NCBI GenBank assembly: GCA_000697455.1
Contig: JNET01031883.1
Span: forward strand, 1 to 28,540
Origin: Basidiobolus heterosporus B8920
Taxonomy: Eukaryota > Basidiobolomycota > Basidiobolomycetes > Basidiobolales > Basidiobolaceae
Direction: 5' to 3'
Length of the DNA: 28,540 nt
The notes below the pieces were generated by a model that saw nothing but the letters and a program-made list of their open reading frames with translations, was not told where the DNA came from and did no database searches. Shown here piece by piece: positions 16,436 through 27,356 of this stretch; the first letter of the stretch is position 1; every line of letters begins with the position of its first letter. A program made the translations under genes and the position numbers.

Positions 16436-19400
16436 CTAATTCTCATCCACTGGATATTGTGTCAAGTCCAAAGTCAACACTTTACTACTATTTACATCTT
16501 GATCTCGGTGAATCCCTACTAACGACTGAGCTTTTTCGTAAAGTGATTGTTTAAGAGAAATGACTACGAACTGGAAGTTATCTCCCGCATGCTCCCGAAT
16601 ATAGTTCGCCACTTTGCTTACGTTGGCATTATCCAATGCTGCATCTACCTCATCGAGTACGAAGAATGGTGAAGGTTGATAGCTGTGAATGGCAAACAGC
16701 AAGGCAAGGGCGGCGACAGTTTTTTCTCCCCCCGAGAGCTGTTCCATATCACGGAAACGTTTCATCGGTGGCATCGCGTGATATTTGACCCCATCCAAGT
16801 AAGGTTCTTCGCTATCCTCTAAGCTGAGATAGGCAGTACCACCGAGTGGGAATGTCTTACTCTTGGTCAAGTCCTTATAAATCTGATCAATCTTCTCCGC
16901 AATGTGGCTATAGGCAGCATAGAATTTCTGATATCTTTGCTGTTTAATGGAGTTGAACATCTCCTTGGCTCCTTTGGCTTCTCTTCGGGCTTCTTCGAAC
17001 TCTTCTTCGGTACTTCTAAGTCGATTTTGAACATCACCCATGCGGTCAAATACTTTGAGGTTGGGTGCTAAGCGCTCGACTTCTGCTTGGATATCTCTGA
17101 TCTTCTCCTTGAACTCGTTGTCTAGATCATCGCTATCATTCTCCTTTTGACTTCTGGACAAGGAAGAAAATTCAACCTCGATTGTCCAGTCAGAAGAACG
17201 GAAAGAGCGCTGGCTCAGGCTCTGGGTGTGTGTTTGTGTCTGTGTCGAGCTATCAACATCCATGGGATCTCTGATCCGCTCCGAATCATCCAGAGGCACC
17301 TCTTCCAGGGATCCACGAGCTAGTGGGAGCTCAATCTCCTCCAATTTACAGCGTCTAAATATGGAGGTTCTTTCGACGTTCAATTTCTCGATCACCGATT
17401 CTTTAGCAGCCATCTCTTTCATTAAACGATCCAACTCTCTCATGACAGCATTCAGTTGTTTCTTGATTTGTTTGATCTCATCGGTCTTCGCACCAAACAC
17501 TGTATCAGCAGAGAGTAACTCGCGTCTGAGCTCAGAAATCTCATCTGAAATGGCTTGACTCTCTCTTATGTGGACTTCCTTGCGAGAATTCAATTCTTCG
17601 AGTGCATTTTGATCCACTGTGAGCAATGCTTGAAGTTTGGCTAGACGCTCGGCTGTTTCGAAGAGCTGCTGTGTTTCGAACTCCAACTGATTCTTCAGAC
17701 GAGAACGTTGGGTGGTGAAATTCATGCGCATTTCTGCTGACTCTTGAGCCGATTTGAGCTGACTTTCCTCGTATTCACGAACATTATTAACACCAATGGT
17801 CTGGCAGAATTCTTCGAAAATACTGTCCTCAATGTCGTAAATACTTTCTTTGATGCGAGTAATCTCTGTCTCGAATGAGGCAATACTGGAAGACATTTGC
17901 TCCAGCTTGGGCAGAAGCTCATTCAGCTCGTTTACGACATGCTCAAGCTCCTGATCGATACTTGCTAATTTACGTTTGGTAGCATTGAAGTCCTCTCGCG
18001 TGAACTCTAGTCTAGACTCCAAACCAGATATCTCTGATTTGTATTGCTCTTCATTGCTGATACGTCTCTTGGATCTTCCTAATTCATTGAGCTGTGAGAA
18101 TAACGAATCTCTTGCACGCTTAAGATTCTCAATTTCCTTTTCTTCCCAGCGATGGGCCCCGGAAGAAAGCCCGCTTTGACCACCAGTAATGAGACCACTC
18201 TTGTGGATGATGGTTCCATCAAGGGTAACAGTCTTGACCTCTTGTCCACGTTCATAACAAATGTATTTGGCTACAGAGAGGGAGTCACAGATCAACGCAT
18301 TGCCGCAAGCATATTGAAGTGCGCGCTCAATATAAGCTTCGTGTTGGATCACATCAATGGCCAATCTAGCGCCCTTGGTGAACGAACGGTACTTGTCGTT
18401 GATAGGCTTAATAACCAGAGTATCAAGAGGCAAGAAGGTGGCCTGGCCGACGCGTTGCTCGCGCATGTATTGAATGCAATCAATAGCGGTTTTCTCCTGG
18501 TCCACCACAATGGCGTCCATGTTACGTCCAAGAACAATGGAGACCGCGACGTCGTACTTGCGTTGTGAAGGTTTACAGAGGTCAACAAGACGTCCGTGAA
18601 CCCCGGGGAAAATACGCTTCATGGTTTCCAAACATTCCTTCATTCTTTGTTCTCTTTCAGTTTCACGACGATCTACTTTGGCTTCCATCAATTTGTTGAG
18701 AGTACTGGTAAGCTTTTCATTAAGTTCCAATTCGTTCTGGACAATTCGTTCACGTTCCACCACTGCATTCGCAAGGTTCTGTTTCGCTTTATCCAAATCT
18801 TGGCTAATTTGGTTAACTTGCCCTTGGACCTTCTCTTTATGATCGAGCAGACCTGTCTTGTCTTCCCCGAGCTTGTCGCGCTGTCTTTCAAGTTGGTCAA
18901 CTTTTTCTTTTATGCGTTGAAGCGATTCAAAGTTGGTCTTGTGTTGTCTTTGTAGATTGTCCAGCTGCTGTTGTTCGGAATAAGTTCTGACTCGGACCTC
19001 CTCCTTGTTATGGTTATATTCGGCCAATTGCTCATCGGTTAGCTGGGCGCCCGCTCGGGTTTTGGCTCGGATGGTAGCTTCATAAGTTTCCTCGGCTTTG
19101 GTGACGTTAGCCAACTCGGTATCAAGCGAGCTGACACTTTGCGTTTGACGATCGTGATCTTTCCTCAATTTTGTAAGATTGTTTTCGGTTTGGTTGATCT
19201 TCTTTTGAGTGTGGATGATCTTTTCTTCCAAACTAAGCAGTTGTGGTCTACGGTCCTCATATTCTCTTTCTCTCTTCTTGATGTTCATTTCCAACTTCAA
19301 ATTCTCTCGATGAATTCGGGCTTGTTCCCTTTTAAGATCTCGTATCTGGTTCTCTAACCTCGATTGATCCCGTTGTTTCGAGGTCAACTGAATGCTATCT

Positions 19401-20245
19401 TGATCAATTGCCTCCTCCTCGAGAGAAACGTTCTTTTCAATATGAAATAGTTTCCACACTAAATGGTTGACGATACATTTGGATTTTTCTCGCATCAACG
19501 TTTCAAATCGCTCAGCCTCGGCCTTCTGCTCTTGGAACTGCTTCATTTCTGCTGCGATACCACGCTTCTTATTAAAATTGAAGGCGGAATTCTCGGTTGC
19601 TCTCTCCTGTAAGGCTTTTAGACGCTCATACTCTGGTTTAAGTTCAAGGGAACCACTAATCTGTTCAATTAATCGAGTCAGATCTTTAGGTGATTGAGAA
19701 GCGATTGCTTCAACGTCTCCTTGGAAGACTAAGAAATTCCGGGCTTTGATCAGAATATTTTGTTCTTCAAGAATAGAGTTGTATCGATTCCAGGTGACTA
19801 CGTTGTCATTAATTTTGTATTCGCTACTTCCACTGGAAGTGATGGTACGAGTGAATTTTATCTCCTGTTTGTTGTCATCTTCATAGACCGCGGTAACAAA
19901 AGCCTTCTTGGGCATGGACTCCTCTACGGCAGATTCTTCCAAGGTTTCATCTTTTCTCAGGGTTCTGCCTCGATAAATCAAGTCTTTTAGTTGGGAAGAA
20001 CGAAGTTGGGAGGATTTGACGCCAAGCACGAAACTGATGGCATCCATCAGGTTAGATTTACCTAGAATGGGGATGAATATGTTAAAAAGGGGCTCTAGTA
20101 ATTACTTGGAAAGATGGAGTGAGTAATAGACTTTACCAGCTCCATTAGGACCGATCACTGAAGTGAAAGTATAGAAAGGGCCAATTAATTGGCGCCCTTT
20201 ATAGGATTTAAAATTCTCCAACTCTAAACGTACAAGTTTCCCCAT
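16436..20245 (-). CDS. SMC1: Cohesin ATPase subunit Smc1, two exons
   Basis: This encodes a 1244-residue SMC protein, the cohesin ATPase partner of Smc3 and Rad21. Exon 1 is 20245-20137 ([19 protein letters not shown] to GPNGA) and exon 2 is 20061-16436. The intron (donor GTAAAG) splits the Walker A loop GPNGAGKSN. A long coiled coil leads to the hinge at about residue 520 ([20 protein letters not shown], then GGQSG-type [12 protein letters not shown] at its end) and the returning coil. The C-terminal head has the signature [17 protein letters not shown] (about 1145) and Walker [13 protein letters not shown] (about 1170). A Ser/Gln/Thr-rich segment ([15 protein letters not shown]) interrupts the second coil. 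[24 protein letters not shown] identifies Smc1 rather than Smc3 or condensin. Length fits the family. Confidence 0.97.
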
Positions 20246-20751
20246 CTACAGGCCGTATGGGTTGGAAAGATTCTTTTAAATTAAGAGGAAGCTCTGGTTG
20301 GCAAGTAGAGCGCGTAAGTATACTACAGTAAATGCGCGTTAAGGAAACTATAACCGTACCAATGTTGAGCTAATTTTTACATAAAAACAACCACATCCAA
20401 TAAACATCATCTGTGTTTACCCTATAATTTGTTTACATTTCAAATGAAACTAAATATTGTCATATTTAATGAAGGTATGCTTAATAAGTTGATTAACTAT
20501 TTGGTTGAGTGTTGAATACTACATATAATCAATCATGATTCACGGATGAAAGTAGCGGGCAAGGTTTGACGGAGGGTGGGAAAGTTACACACAACCAGTT
20601 ACCGAAAGGATCCCGGTGGTGTCAGAAAGAAATGGCAAATCTGGACGGGTTCTCTATAGTGAAAGTAATTATTTCCTCAACCGTGTGCAGATCATTTTGT
20701 TAAGTTGAATAATAAAAACCAACAAGATGTAAATACAAATAAGAATTCTTG
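20246..20751. promoter_or_regulatory. SMC1 upstream region, duplicated near 21500-21740
   Basis: No gene is seen. Two blocks recur in the same order further right: about 20290-20345 (GCTCTGGTTGGCAAGTAGA) matches 21518-21570, and about 20545-20635 matches 21650-21740. The blocks mark a tandem duplication of the SMC1 promoter. Confidence 0.65.
20545..20635. repeat. Direct repeat r1, pair with 21650-21740
   Basis: About 85 bp including GTGGGAAAGTTACACA, AGGATCC and GGTGGTGTCAG are shared with 21650-21740 at high identity. The pair brackets the SMC1-derived pseudogene. Confidence 0.85.
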
Positions 20752-21498
20752 GTACATCCTTATAAGTAATCTCTACCAGTAACAAATTATTATTAGAGAG
20801 TAATTGGTTTAGCTCCTGTAATTCGCCTGCCACATGCTCAGTTTCCTGTTCAAGACTTGCTAATTTACGTTTGATAGCATCTGAGTTCTCTTGTGTGAAC
20901 TTTACCTTGAGCTCTAAGTAGTTGCACTGTTCCCTCATGATTTCCAAACACTCCTTCAGTCTTTGCTCTCTTTCAGTTTCACAACGATCTACTTTGGCTT
21001 CCAGCAGATTGTTGAGCTTTCGGCTTCGTCCAATTCCCTCTGTAAAATCTGTTTACAATCAACCTCTACGTTATTAAAGCTCGGTGTCGAATTATACAAC
21101 TTTTGGAAAATTTGGTCAATTTGCGCTTGGTTCTTCTTCTGTTGATCGAGCGTACTTTTCAAGTCTTCATCGATTTGAGTTATTTTTGTTGTTATACGTT
21201 GACGCAATTCAAAGTAGGCCTTTTGTTGTCGTCGTAGCTTGTACAACCGCTGTAGTATAGAATAAGTTCCAACTTGAGCCTCATCCTTATTATACTTGTA
21301 TTTGGTCAATTGTTCACCGGTTAGTTGAGAGTCCGCTCCGGTTTTGCTTTGGATAGTGACTTCGTAGGCTTCCTCAGCTTTGGTGGCAATGGTCAACTCA
21401 GTATCAAGCGAGCAGGCCTTTTGAGGTTGATAGTCGTGAGCTTTTATAAACTTATTTTCGGCTGGATTGATCTTTTGAATGTCAGCAGATCTCACCAT
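20752..21498 (-). pseudogene. SMC1-derived partial duplicate lacking heads and hinge
   Basis: The minus-strand frames match SMC1 in two blocks. Frame 1 from ATG 21498 (169 residues) resembles SMC1 residues about 319-505: it contains SLDTELTIATKAEEAYEVTI and LTGEQLTKYKYNKDEAQVGT. Then a frameshift near 21020-21035 leads to another frame with EAKVDRCETEREQRLKECLE, equivalent to residues up to about 516. That frame jumps directly to FTQENSDAIKRKLASLEQE, equivalent to residues about 722-771. The ATPase heads and the whole hinge (about 517-721) are missing. The ATG is placed directly behind promoter-like sequence duplicated from SMC1. The frameshift argues for a pseudogene, although a 169-residue coiled-coil product remains possible. 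Confidence 0.85.
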
Positions 21499-22085
21499 CT
21501 ATGTCTTATACGTACGTTGCTCTTGTTGGTAAGTAGACCGCGTTAGTATACTATAGTGCACGTTAGAAAAGTCATGATTAATTGTTTGCTTGATTCAACC
21601 CATTTGCTATACACCAATCAAGCATAGATAAGGATAACATGATTTCGCGGATGAAAGTAAGGGCAATGCTTGACGGAAGGTGGGAAAGTTACACATAATC
21701 AGTTACTAAAAGGATCCTGGTGGTGTCAGGGAGATGTGGTGAATTATTGATGATTGTTACCCCGATGGCTGTCACTTTGGAGATAATCCTGGAGTTGGTC
21801 CAGAATCCGAATGGCTTCCTATTACTGGCCTGCTTTGACCACTGATAATCTATTGGATTCCAAAAGAATATGTGACTCATAGAATGATAAAAGATAAATA
21901 AAAATTCTTGGTCTTTTTACTCAGTGGAATAAAGAAAGTATATATTGCATAAATCATAGGTGGAGGGTTTCTCAAGCAACGTTTTATCTCGTAGGTAATG
22001 AATATTTACCCTAATCTTGTCCTAGATCTTGTCCCAAAATCGATGATTAATCAATCTTCTGTTATCATAGGTGCCAAATTTTAGT
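21499..22085. other. Duplicated SMC1 promoter and GCV2 upstream region
   Basis: The left part (21515-21740) is the second copy of SMC1 upstream sequence. The remainder to 22085 is the GCV2 promoter and 5'UTR. A single ACCCTAAT motif lies near 22010. Possible 5'UTR splice acceptors (ATCATAG near 22070, TTTTAG before the ATG) are noted but not assigned. No further gene is recognised. Confidence 0.55.
21650..21740. repeat. Direct repeat r2, pair with 20545-20635
   Basis: This is the second member of the pair that flanks the SMC1 relic (GGTGGGAAAGTTACACATAA, AGGATCC, TGGTGGTGTCAG). Confidence 0.85.
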
Positions 22086-25000
22086 ATGGCCTCTAATATC
22101 CGTATAGCTGCTCGCCTATTGACTGCTCGGTCTACAATTGCCTTGAAGTCACTGTCAACTCCTTTAGTTGTTAGAGCGCTCCCAAAGCCCACTCTTGTTT
22201 CTCGCTTTAACTCCAGACTCTTGCATACCGCCAAGGCTCCTGCTAAAGATGTGTTCACTCCATTGGACACCTTTACTCGGCGCCATAACGGATCTGGTGA
22301 ACAGGCCGTGAGCTCTATGCTTAAGACTATTGGTGTCAAATCAGTTGATGATCTTATTGCTAAGACAGTTCCTTCCTCCATTCGTGCCGCTAAAGCTCTG
22401 GCTTTAGATAACGGCTACCCGGAAAGAGAGCTTCTCAAGCGCTTGAAGGATATTGCTTCCAAGAACAAGGTTTATCGCTCTTACATTGGTATGGGATACA
22501 CTGATACTATAGTCCCCAACGTTATACTTAGAAATGTGATGGAAAATCCCGGGTGGTATACCCAATACACTCCTTACCAAGCTGAAATCGCTCAGGGTCG
22601 TTTGGAATCATTGCTCAATTATCAAACCATGGTCGCAGACTTGACCGGTATGGAGATTGCCAACGCCTCTTTACTCGATGAGGGCACTGCTGCTGGTGAA
22701 GCCATGGTCATGTGTTACTCTGCTAGCAGAAATAAGAAACAATCTTTCTTTGTGGACGAGAACTGTCACCCACAAACCATTGAGGTCTTGAAAACTCGTG
22801 CTGAAGGATTCGGAATTAATGTCATCATCGGAAACTACAAGAACTTTGACTTCGAAGGTGCTCAAAAGGATATCTCCGGTGTGTTAATTCAGTATCCTGC
22901 TAACGACGGTATTGTCATTGACTACCAAGAGTTCACTGACAGGATCCATAAGCTGGGTGGCCAAGTGGTCTGTGCAACTGACCTTCTCGCCTTAACTATG
23001 CTCAAGCCACCTGGCGAATTTGGAGCTGATATTGTATTGGGTAACAGTCAACGCTTTGGTGTACCACTTGGCTATGGTGGACCTCATGCCGCTTTCTTTG
23101 CTTGCACTAAGGGCAACGCCAGAAGAATGCCAGGTAGAATTGTTGGTATCTCTAAGGATGCTGCTGGTAAGAAAGCACTTCGATTAGCACTTCAAACACG
23201 TGAGCAACATATTCGTCGTGAGAAAGCCACTTCAAATATTTGCACAGCTCAAGCATTGTTGGCAAATATGGCAGCCATGTATGCCGTGTATCATGGCCCT
23301 GAGGGTATCAAGCAGATTGCTCAGAGAATCCACAACCTTACCACCATCCTCTCGGAAGGTATTCGCCGTGCTGGGCATACAATCCAGAACGATACCTTCT
23401 TTGATACTCTTACCATCAAAGTTACCGGTGGCTCTGAACCGGTAATCAAGAGGGCTGCAGACAACGGAATCAATCTTCGTCGTATTGACGAAACCACTGT
23501 TGGTGTAACTTTGGATGAAACTGTCACCCGTAAGGACCTCGAAGACCTTCTTAGGACTTTCACAACCGATGGGTCTGTTCCTGATGTCTCAGTGCTCGCA
23601 ACCGAGCTTGGAGTCAGCGAACATAAGCCAGCACAAAGCTTCCCAACCAGTCTTGCTCGTACCTCGAAGTATTTGGAACATCAAGTGTTCAACAGCTATC
23701 ACTCAGAAACTGAAATGCTTCGCTACATTCATCATCTACAATCCAAAGATCTTTCCCTCACCCACTCCATGATCCCTCTTGGCTCGTGCACGATGAAATT
23801 GAATGCAACCACTGAGATGATCCCAATTACTTGGCCCGAATTCGGAAGTATCCATCCTTTTGCCCCTGTCGATCAAGTCGAGGGGTACAAGATCATGCTT
23901 GACGAGCTTGCTCAGGATCTGGCTGTCGTCACTGGATTTGATGAGGTTTCCCTTCAGCCTAATAGTGGTGCCCAAGGCGAGTATGCTGGCTTACGTACAA
24001 TCAAGGCTTTCCATGAGTCTCGTGGCCAGAGCCAGCGTGACGTTTGTCTCATTCCTATCTCGGCACATGGTACAAACCCCGCTTCGGCAGCCATGGCTGG
24101 TATGAAGGTAGTGATTGTCAACTGCAAGCCTAATGGTAACTTGGATCTTGACGACCTTAAGGCCAAGGCGGAGAAACACAAGGATAAACTCTCCGCTGTT
24201 ATGGTGACTTATCCATCCACCTTTGGTGTATTTGAGGATGGAATCAAGGATCTTTGTGATATCATTCACAATAATGGTGGCCAAGTTTACATGGACGGTG
24301 CCAACATGAACGCCCAGATTGGGCTCTGCTCTCCTGGAGAGATCGGAGCGGATGTGTGCCACTTGAACTTACACAAGACCTTCTGTATTCCCCATGGTGG
24401 CGGTGGCCCAGGTATGGGTCCTATCGGAGTTAAATCCCATCTGGCACCATTCCTACCAGGTCACCCATTGATCAAGACTGGTGGGGAAAAGGCAATTGGC
24501 CCAATCTCTGCTGCACCCTTCGGCTCTGCCAGCATCCTTCCTATCTCTTGGGCTTACATTAAGATGATGGGTGGAAAGGGAATTACTGAAGCTACGGAAC
24601 AAGCCATTCTCAACGCCAACTATATGAGAAGTCGTCTCCAAGATCACTACAAGGTTCTTTATACCAATGAGAACGGCATGTGCGCTCACGAGTTTATTCT
24701 TGATATTCGACCATTCGGTGCTACAGCAGGTATTGAGGCAATTGATGTAGCCAAGCGTCTTCAAGATTATGGCTTCCATTCACCCACTATGTCCTGGCCT
24801 GTTGCCAACACCTTGATGATCGAGCCCACCGAATCAGAGTCTAAGGCTGAGCTTGATCGCTTCTGCGATGCTATGATCTCAATTCGGGAAGAAATCCGAG
24901 AGGTCGAAGAGGGCAAGCAACCTAAGGAAAAGAACGTACTGAAGAACTCACCTCACCCACTCGATCGTCTGATGGCCGATGAATGGAAAGAATCTTACTC

Positions 25001-25133
25001 TCGTGAACAGGCAGCGTATCCTAAGGCTTGGTTGAGGGAGCGCAAGTTCTGGCCCAGTGTTTCAAGAATCGATGATGCTTATGGCGACCGTAACCTAGTC
25101 TGCTCATGCCCACCTATCACCGACTATCAATAG
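22086..25133 (+). CDS. GCV2: Glycine decarboxylase P-protein, mitochondrial
   Basis: This encodes a 1015-residue pyridoxal-phosphate enzyme, the P-protein of the mitochondrial glycine cleavage system. It decarboxylates glycine and transfers the aminomethyl group to lipoyl H-protein. The start is ATG 22086 ([20 protein letters not shown]), giving a basic presequence ending near RLLHTAKA. The mature enzyme begins [11 protein letters not shown]. The N-terminal half has [38 protein letters not shown] and [16 protein letters not shown]. The C-terminal half has LGSCTMKLN, the PLP lysine in [20 protein letters not shown] (Lys764), and a [16 protein letters not shown] ending segment. It is a single exon, despite the intron-rich neighbourhood. 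Yeast Gcv2 has 1034 residues. It may be induced by glycine, but no element is identified. Confidence 0.98.
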   Translation: MASNIRIAARLLTARSTIALKSLSTPLVVRALPKPTLVSRFNSRLLHTAKAPAKDVFTPLDTFTRRHNGSGEQAVSSMLKTIGVKSVDDLIAKTVPSSIRAAKALALDNGYPERELLKRLKDIASKNKVYRSYIGMGYTDTIVPNVILRNVMENPGWYTQYTPYQAEIAQGRLESLLNYQTMVADLTGMEIANASLLDEGTAAGEAMVMCYSASRNKKQSFFVDENCHPQTIEVLKTRAEGFGINVIIGNYKNFDFEGAQKDISGVLIQYPANDGIVIDYQEFTDRIHKLGGQVVCATDLLALTMLKPPGEFGADIVLGNSQRFGVPLGYGGPHAAFFACTKGNARRMPGRIVGISKDAAGKKALRLALQTREQHIRREKATSNICTAQALLANMAAMYAVYHGPEGIKQIAQRIHNLTTILSEGIRRAGHTIQNDTFFDTLTIKVTGGSEPVIKRAADNGINLRRIDETTVGVTLDETVTRKDLEDLLRTFTTDGSVPDVSVLATELGVSEHKPAQSFPTSLARTSKYLEHQVFNSYHSETEMLRYIHHLQSKDLSLTHSMIPLGSCTMKLNATTEMIPITWPEFGSIHPFAPVDQVEGYKIMLDELAQDLAVVTGFDEVSLQPNSGAQGEYAGLRTIKAFHESRGQSQRDVCLIPISAHGTNPASAAMAGMKVVIVNCKPNGNLDLDDLKAKAEKHKDKLSAVMVTYPSTFGVFEDGIKDLCDIIHNNGGQVYMDGANMNAQIGLCSPGEIGADVCHLNLHKTFCIPHGGGGPGMGPIGVKSHLAPFLPGHPLIKTGGEKAIGPISAAPFGSASILPISWAYIKMMGGKGITEATEQAILNANYMRSRLQDHYKVLYTNENGMCAHEFILDIRPFGATAGIEAIDVAKRLQDYGFHSPTMSWPVANTLMIEPTESESKAELDRFCDAMISIREEIREVEEGKQPKEKNVLKNSPHPLDRLMADEWKESYSREQAAYPKAWLRERKFWPSVSRIDDAYGDRNLVCSCPPITDYQ

Positions 25134-25520
25134 AATTAATTCACTCCTCATTAGCACTAACACTAGCACCAGCACCAGCACCAGCATCAGCTTCCCATGT
25201 ACTGTTTATTTTGCTGTACCGTCTTGTATATTTTAGATAAATAACCACATTCAAACGATTCTTCATAAGATTGAGGTTGCGAATTGCGTCATAATCAGAT
25301 TAAACAGTGAGTGGCGGAATAAACCGTGACAACAACAATCATCAATACTATAAAAGACAACGTGACTAAGATTTTACGATTAGTAACAATAACAATATTC
25401 GTACTATAAAAGACGGCGCAAATAACGGTTTGGAATATTGATTTACCCATCCAACACAAATGTAAATATAAAAGAGTGGAAGAAATTTTTTGGATGATCT
25501 AACTTGTACTTCATCACACT
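25134..25520 (+). promoter_or_regulatory. GCV2 3' flank and SNC1 promoter region
   Basis: A short imperfect AGCACC microsatellite (about 25157-25190) follows the GCV2 stop. To its right three TATAAAAGA-like motifs occur (about 25351, 25406, 25465), two of them within a similar context (TACTATAAAAGAC). The last is about 55 bp before the SNC1 start and could be its TATA element. Confidence 0.45.
25157..25190. repeat. AGCACC-type microsatellite
   Basis: An imperfect hexamer run (CTAGCACCAGCACCAGCACC followed by a CAGCATCAGC remnant) lies in the presumed GCV2 3'UTR. Confidence 0.7.
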
Positions 25521-26051
25521 ATGTAAGTAAATCCAATACTATCCTGGTGAGATTTGTGTACTTATGAACGATCTTCAGGTCCTACGAAAACGTTCCCTTC
25601 AACAATGTCGAATCAACACCTGTTCCAAACCAACGGGCCGCAAACGAACGAGCCACGCTAGTACATCAACAGGTGGACGAAGTAGTGAACATCATGCAGG
25701 ATAACATCAACAATGTTGTAGAGCGCGGCGAAAGAATAGATAGGCTAGACTACAGAGCAGGTTTGTGTGGCTAGGCTTTGCTCAGTCCTCACTCAGACGT
25801 CACTAATATTATGATTACTCTACTAGATGAGCTGGAGTCGGATGCAATGCGATTCAAACGGAGCGCAAACAAAGTTCGCAAACAAATCTGGGTGAAAAGC
25901 TTAAGAATGAAGGCAATCATCTTTCTGGTCTCACTAGTGATTATACTGGTCATCATCAGTACGTAAAAATATACTATATTATGAGCTAATTATGAACTTT
26001 GACCTAACTGATATTTTAGTCCCAATTGGCGTCAGATTCTCTAGACATTAA
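25521..26051 (+). CDS. SNC1: Exocytic v-SNARE, synaptobrevin/Snc1 type
   Basis: This encodes a 115-residue tail-anchored R-SNARE (yeast Snc1 117) that drives fusion of secretory and endocytic-recycling vesicles with the plasma membrane. Exons are 25521-25522, 25579-25760, 25827-25958 and 26020-26051. Exon 1 contributes only AT; the first intron (donor GTAAGT, acceptor CTTCAG) splits the start codon, and splicing gives ATG-TCC (MSYENVPFNN). No other ATG lies in frame before the SNARE motif. The motif contains VDEVVNIMQDNINNVVERGE, with the zero-layer arginine in ERGER, then DRLDYRADELESDAMRFKR. A basic juxtamembrane stretch (VRKQIWVKSLRMK) precedes a single transmembrane helix and the ending VIIIPIGVRFSRH, close to the Snc1 C-terminus. 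It is convergent with the PPTase gene. Confidence 0.93.
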
Positions 26052-26168
26052 ATCCCAAATACTCTTATTAGGCTTGCCTTTCTTCCGCCTTTCTTCTGCC
26101 ACTATTACTTGTATATTCAGTTCTTTAATAAATATAATAATCCTGGAATTTTGTGAATATGGGTTGTT

Positions 26169-26573
26169 TTATTTTGCTGTAGCAATGGCCATGGCATATT
26201 CAGTGTTACTTTGTACTGACACCGAAACACTACTAACTCCGGCTTTTTTTACAGCTTCTTTTGCATCTCCATAAAAGTTTACTTGTAAAGGGTTGCTTTC
26301 GTTCGAAAGGATTTCGATTCCAATAAGTGGGGCTCCTACACCTTGGTTCCATACTGATTCAGTATCCAAGGAGAAGCTAGAAACGGCTTTAATAGTAGCC
26401 TCTTTAGCACTCCATTTCTCACACAACCTTGACAGAGAGCCTTGAGCTTCAAGTAGTTCTGCAGGTGTGAAGTTTCGCTCTAGAAATGTTTCATTCTCGA
26501 TGTTAAGCTCGGTCAATAGCTGTATATCTACACCAACTCCTTTTTCTCCAGATAAACCACTTAAAAGATCCAT
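26169..26573 (-). CDS. Free-standing FAS2-type phosphopantetheinyl transferase
   Basis: This encodes a 134-residue AcpS-fold 4'-phosphopantetheinyl transferase, an enzyme that attaches the CoA-derived arm to acyl carrier protein domains. The sequence resembles the C-terminal PPT domain of fungal fatty acid synthase alpha (FAS2): GVGVDIQLL with the Mg-binding Asp16, then the INNETFIERNFT-like segment IENETFLERNFTPAE, the catalytic WSAKEA with Glu58, a (G)APL segment and a Gly-Asp-Ala-Lys helix. FAS2 carries this domain fused to a protein of about 1900 residues. Here it starts with its own ATG, and the 190 bp upstream lead straight to the divergent MED11 gene, with no room for FAS modules. The C-terminus ends YAMAIATAK. 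It could activate type I FAS in trans or a mitochondrial ACP; no targeting peptide is evident. Confidence 0.85.
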   Translation of the reverse strand: MDLLSGLSGEKGVGVDIQLLTELNIENETFLERNFTPAELLEAQGSLSRLCEKWSAKEATIKAVSSFSLDTESVWNQGVGAPLIGIEILSNESNPLQVNFYGDAKEAVKKAGVSSVSVSVQSNTEYAMAIATAK

Positions 26574-26764
26574 AGTCTTGCCAAGTTCGTAGATATGATA
26601 AAAGGCAGATTAGTCAATACAAATAAAACTCCGGACAAATTTACTGTCGGCATTTCATTTGATCTTGATTTATTCTTAAACAATAATTAAGTATGTGAGT
26701 AATGTGATATACTGATCATCTCTCACAGCCTCTTTACTACTACGACCTTTCTTTAGTTGAATTC
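26574..26764. promoter_or_regulatory. Shared divergent promoter, PPTase / MED11
   Basis: The 191-bp gap between the two start codons must contain both promoters. It is AT-rich, without an obvious TATA box in either direction. Confidence 0.5.
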
Positions 26765-27356
26765 ATGGAGACTTCAAATATTAATAACCAAGATCTAACT
26801 CCAGATACTTCGGAGTCAGCAGTTAGAATTGCTGATCTGCATGTGATAGAAACGGTACCTTTTTAAACTTTTGATAAAATGGCCAGTATTTTAGGTTCTG
26901 ATTGAGTTTTCGACTTTTCTATTTTCGGTTTCTCTCCGAAGAGGATCGTTAGACTTTTAGAAACAGCGGGACGTACCGTTGCCATACTTTCAGACGATAG
27001 CGATTTAGGTTCGGAATTTGGAGATAAACGACAAACTTTCGAGCATTATGTAGCACAATATATGGAATTATTAAATGTTGGTGTTTCTTTTCACTGTTTT
27101 TTAAATTCCGCATCGACTGACTTTATGGTTTATTATATCTTCAAAGGAGATTCAAACCGGCTTACGTAGACAGTTTCATTATTTGGCTAGCTCGGGAATC
27201 GCTACAACGAATCTTCCCTACAGAGGTTCAGTCTATGGAGAGGAGAAAGAATTTTTCTCGTGGGCACAAGTTGTCACTACCCTTCGTAAAGAGCTGAACA
27301 GCTTATTGCACGATTTGAAGCTTAATGAGACCATTACTGAAAAGGCTGCCATATAG
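26765..27356 (+). CDS. MED11: Mediator complex subunit Med11
   Basis: This encodes a 144-residue protein of the Med11 family, a small essential subunit of the Mediator head module that pairs with Med22 and links to TFIIH and RNA polymerase II. Exons are 26765-26854, 26942-27076 and 27147-27356, all phase 0. Evidence is the helical core ADLHVIETRIVRLLETAGR spanning the first junction, then HYVAQYMELLN followed by EIQTGLRRQFHYLAS across the second, and the conserved YRGSVYGEEKE segment, equivalent to the SSYGxxKD loop of other Med11 proteins. The N-terminal 20 residues are polar and probably disordered. Intron 2 uses donor GTTGGT, the same rare form as RAD21 intron 4. Length fits (human 117, fungal 115-190). 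Confidence 0.88.

Noticed and set aside
20545-21740. Transposon bounded by direct repeats
   Set aside because: The repeats are SMC1 promoter sequence in the same order on both sides, and the interior is SMC1-derived; tandem duplication explains it without a mobile element.
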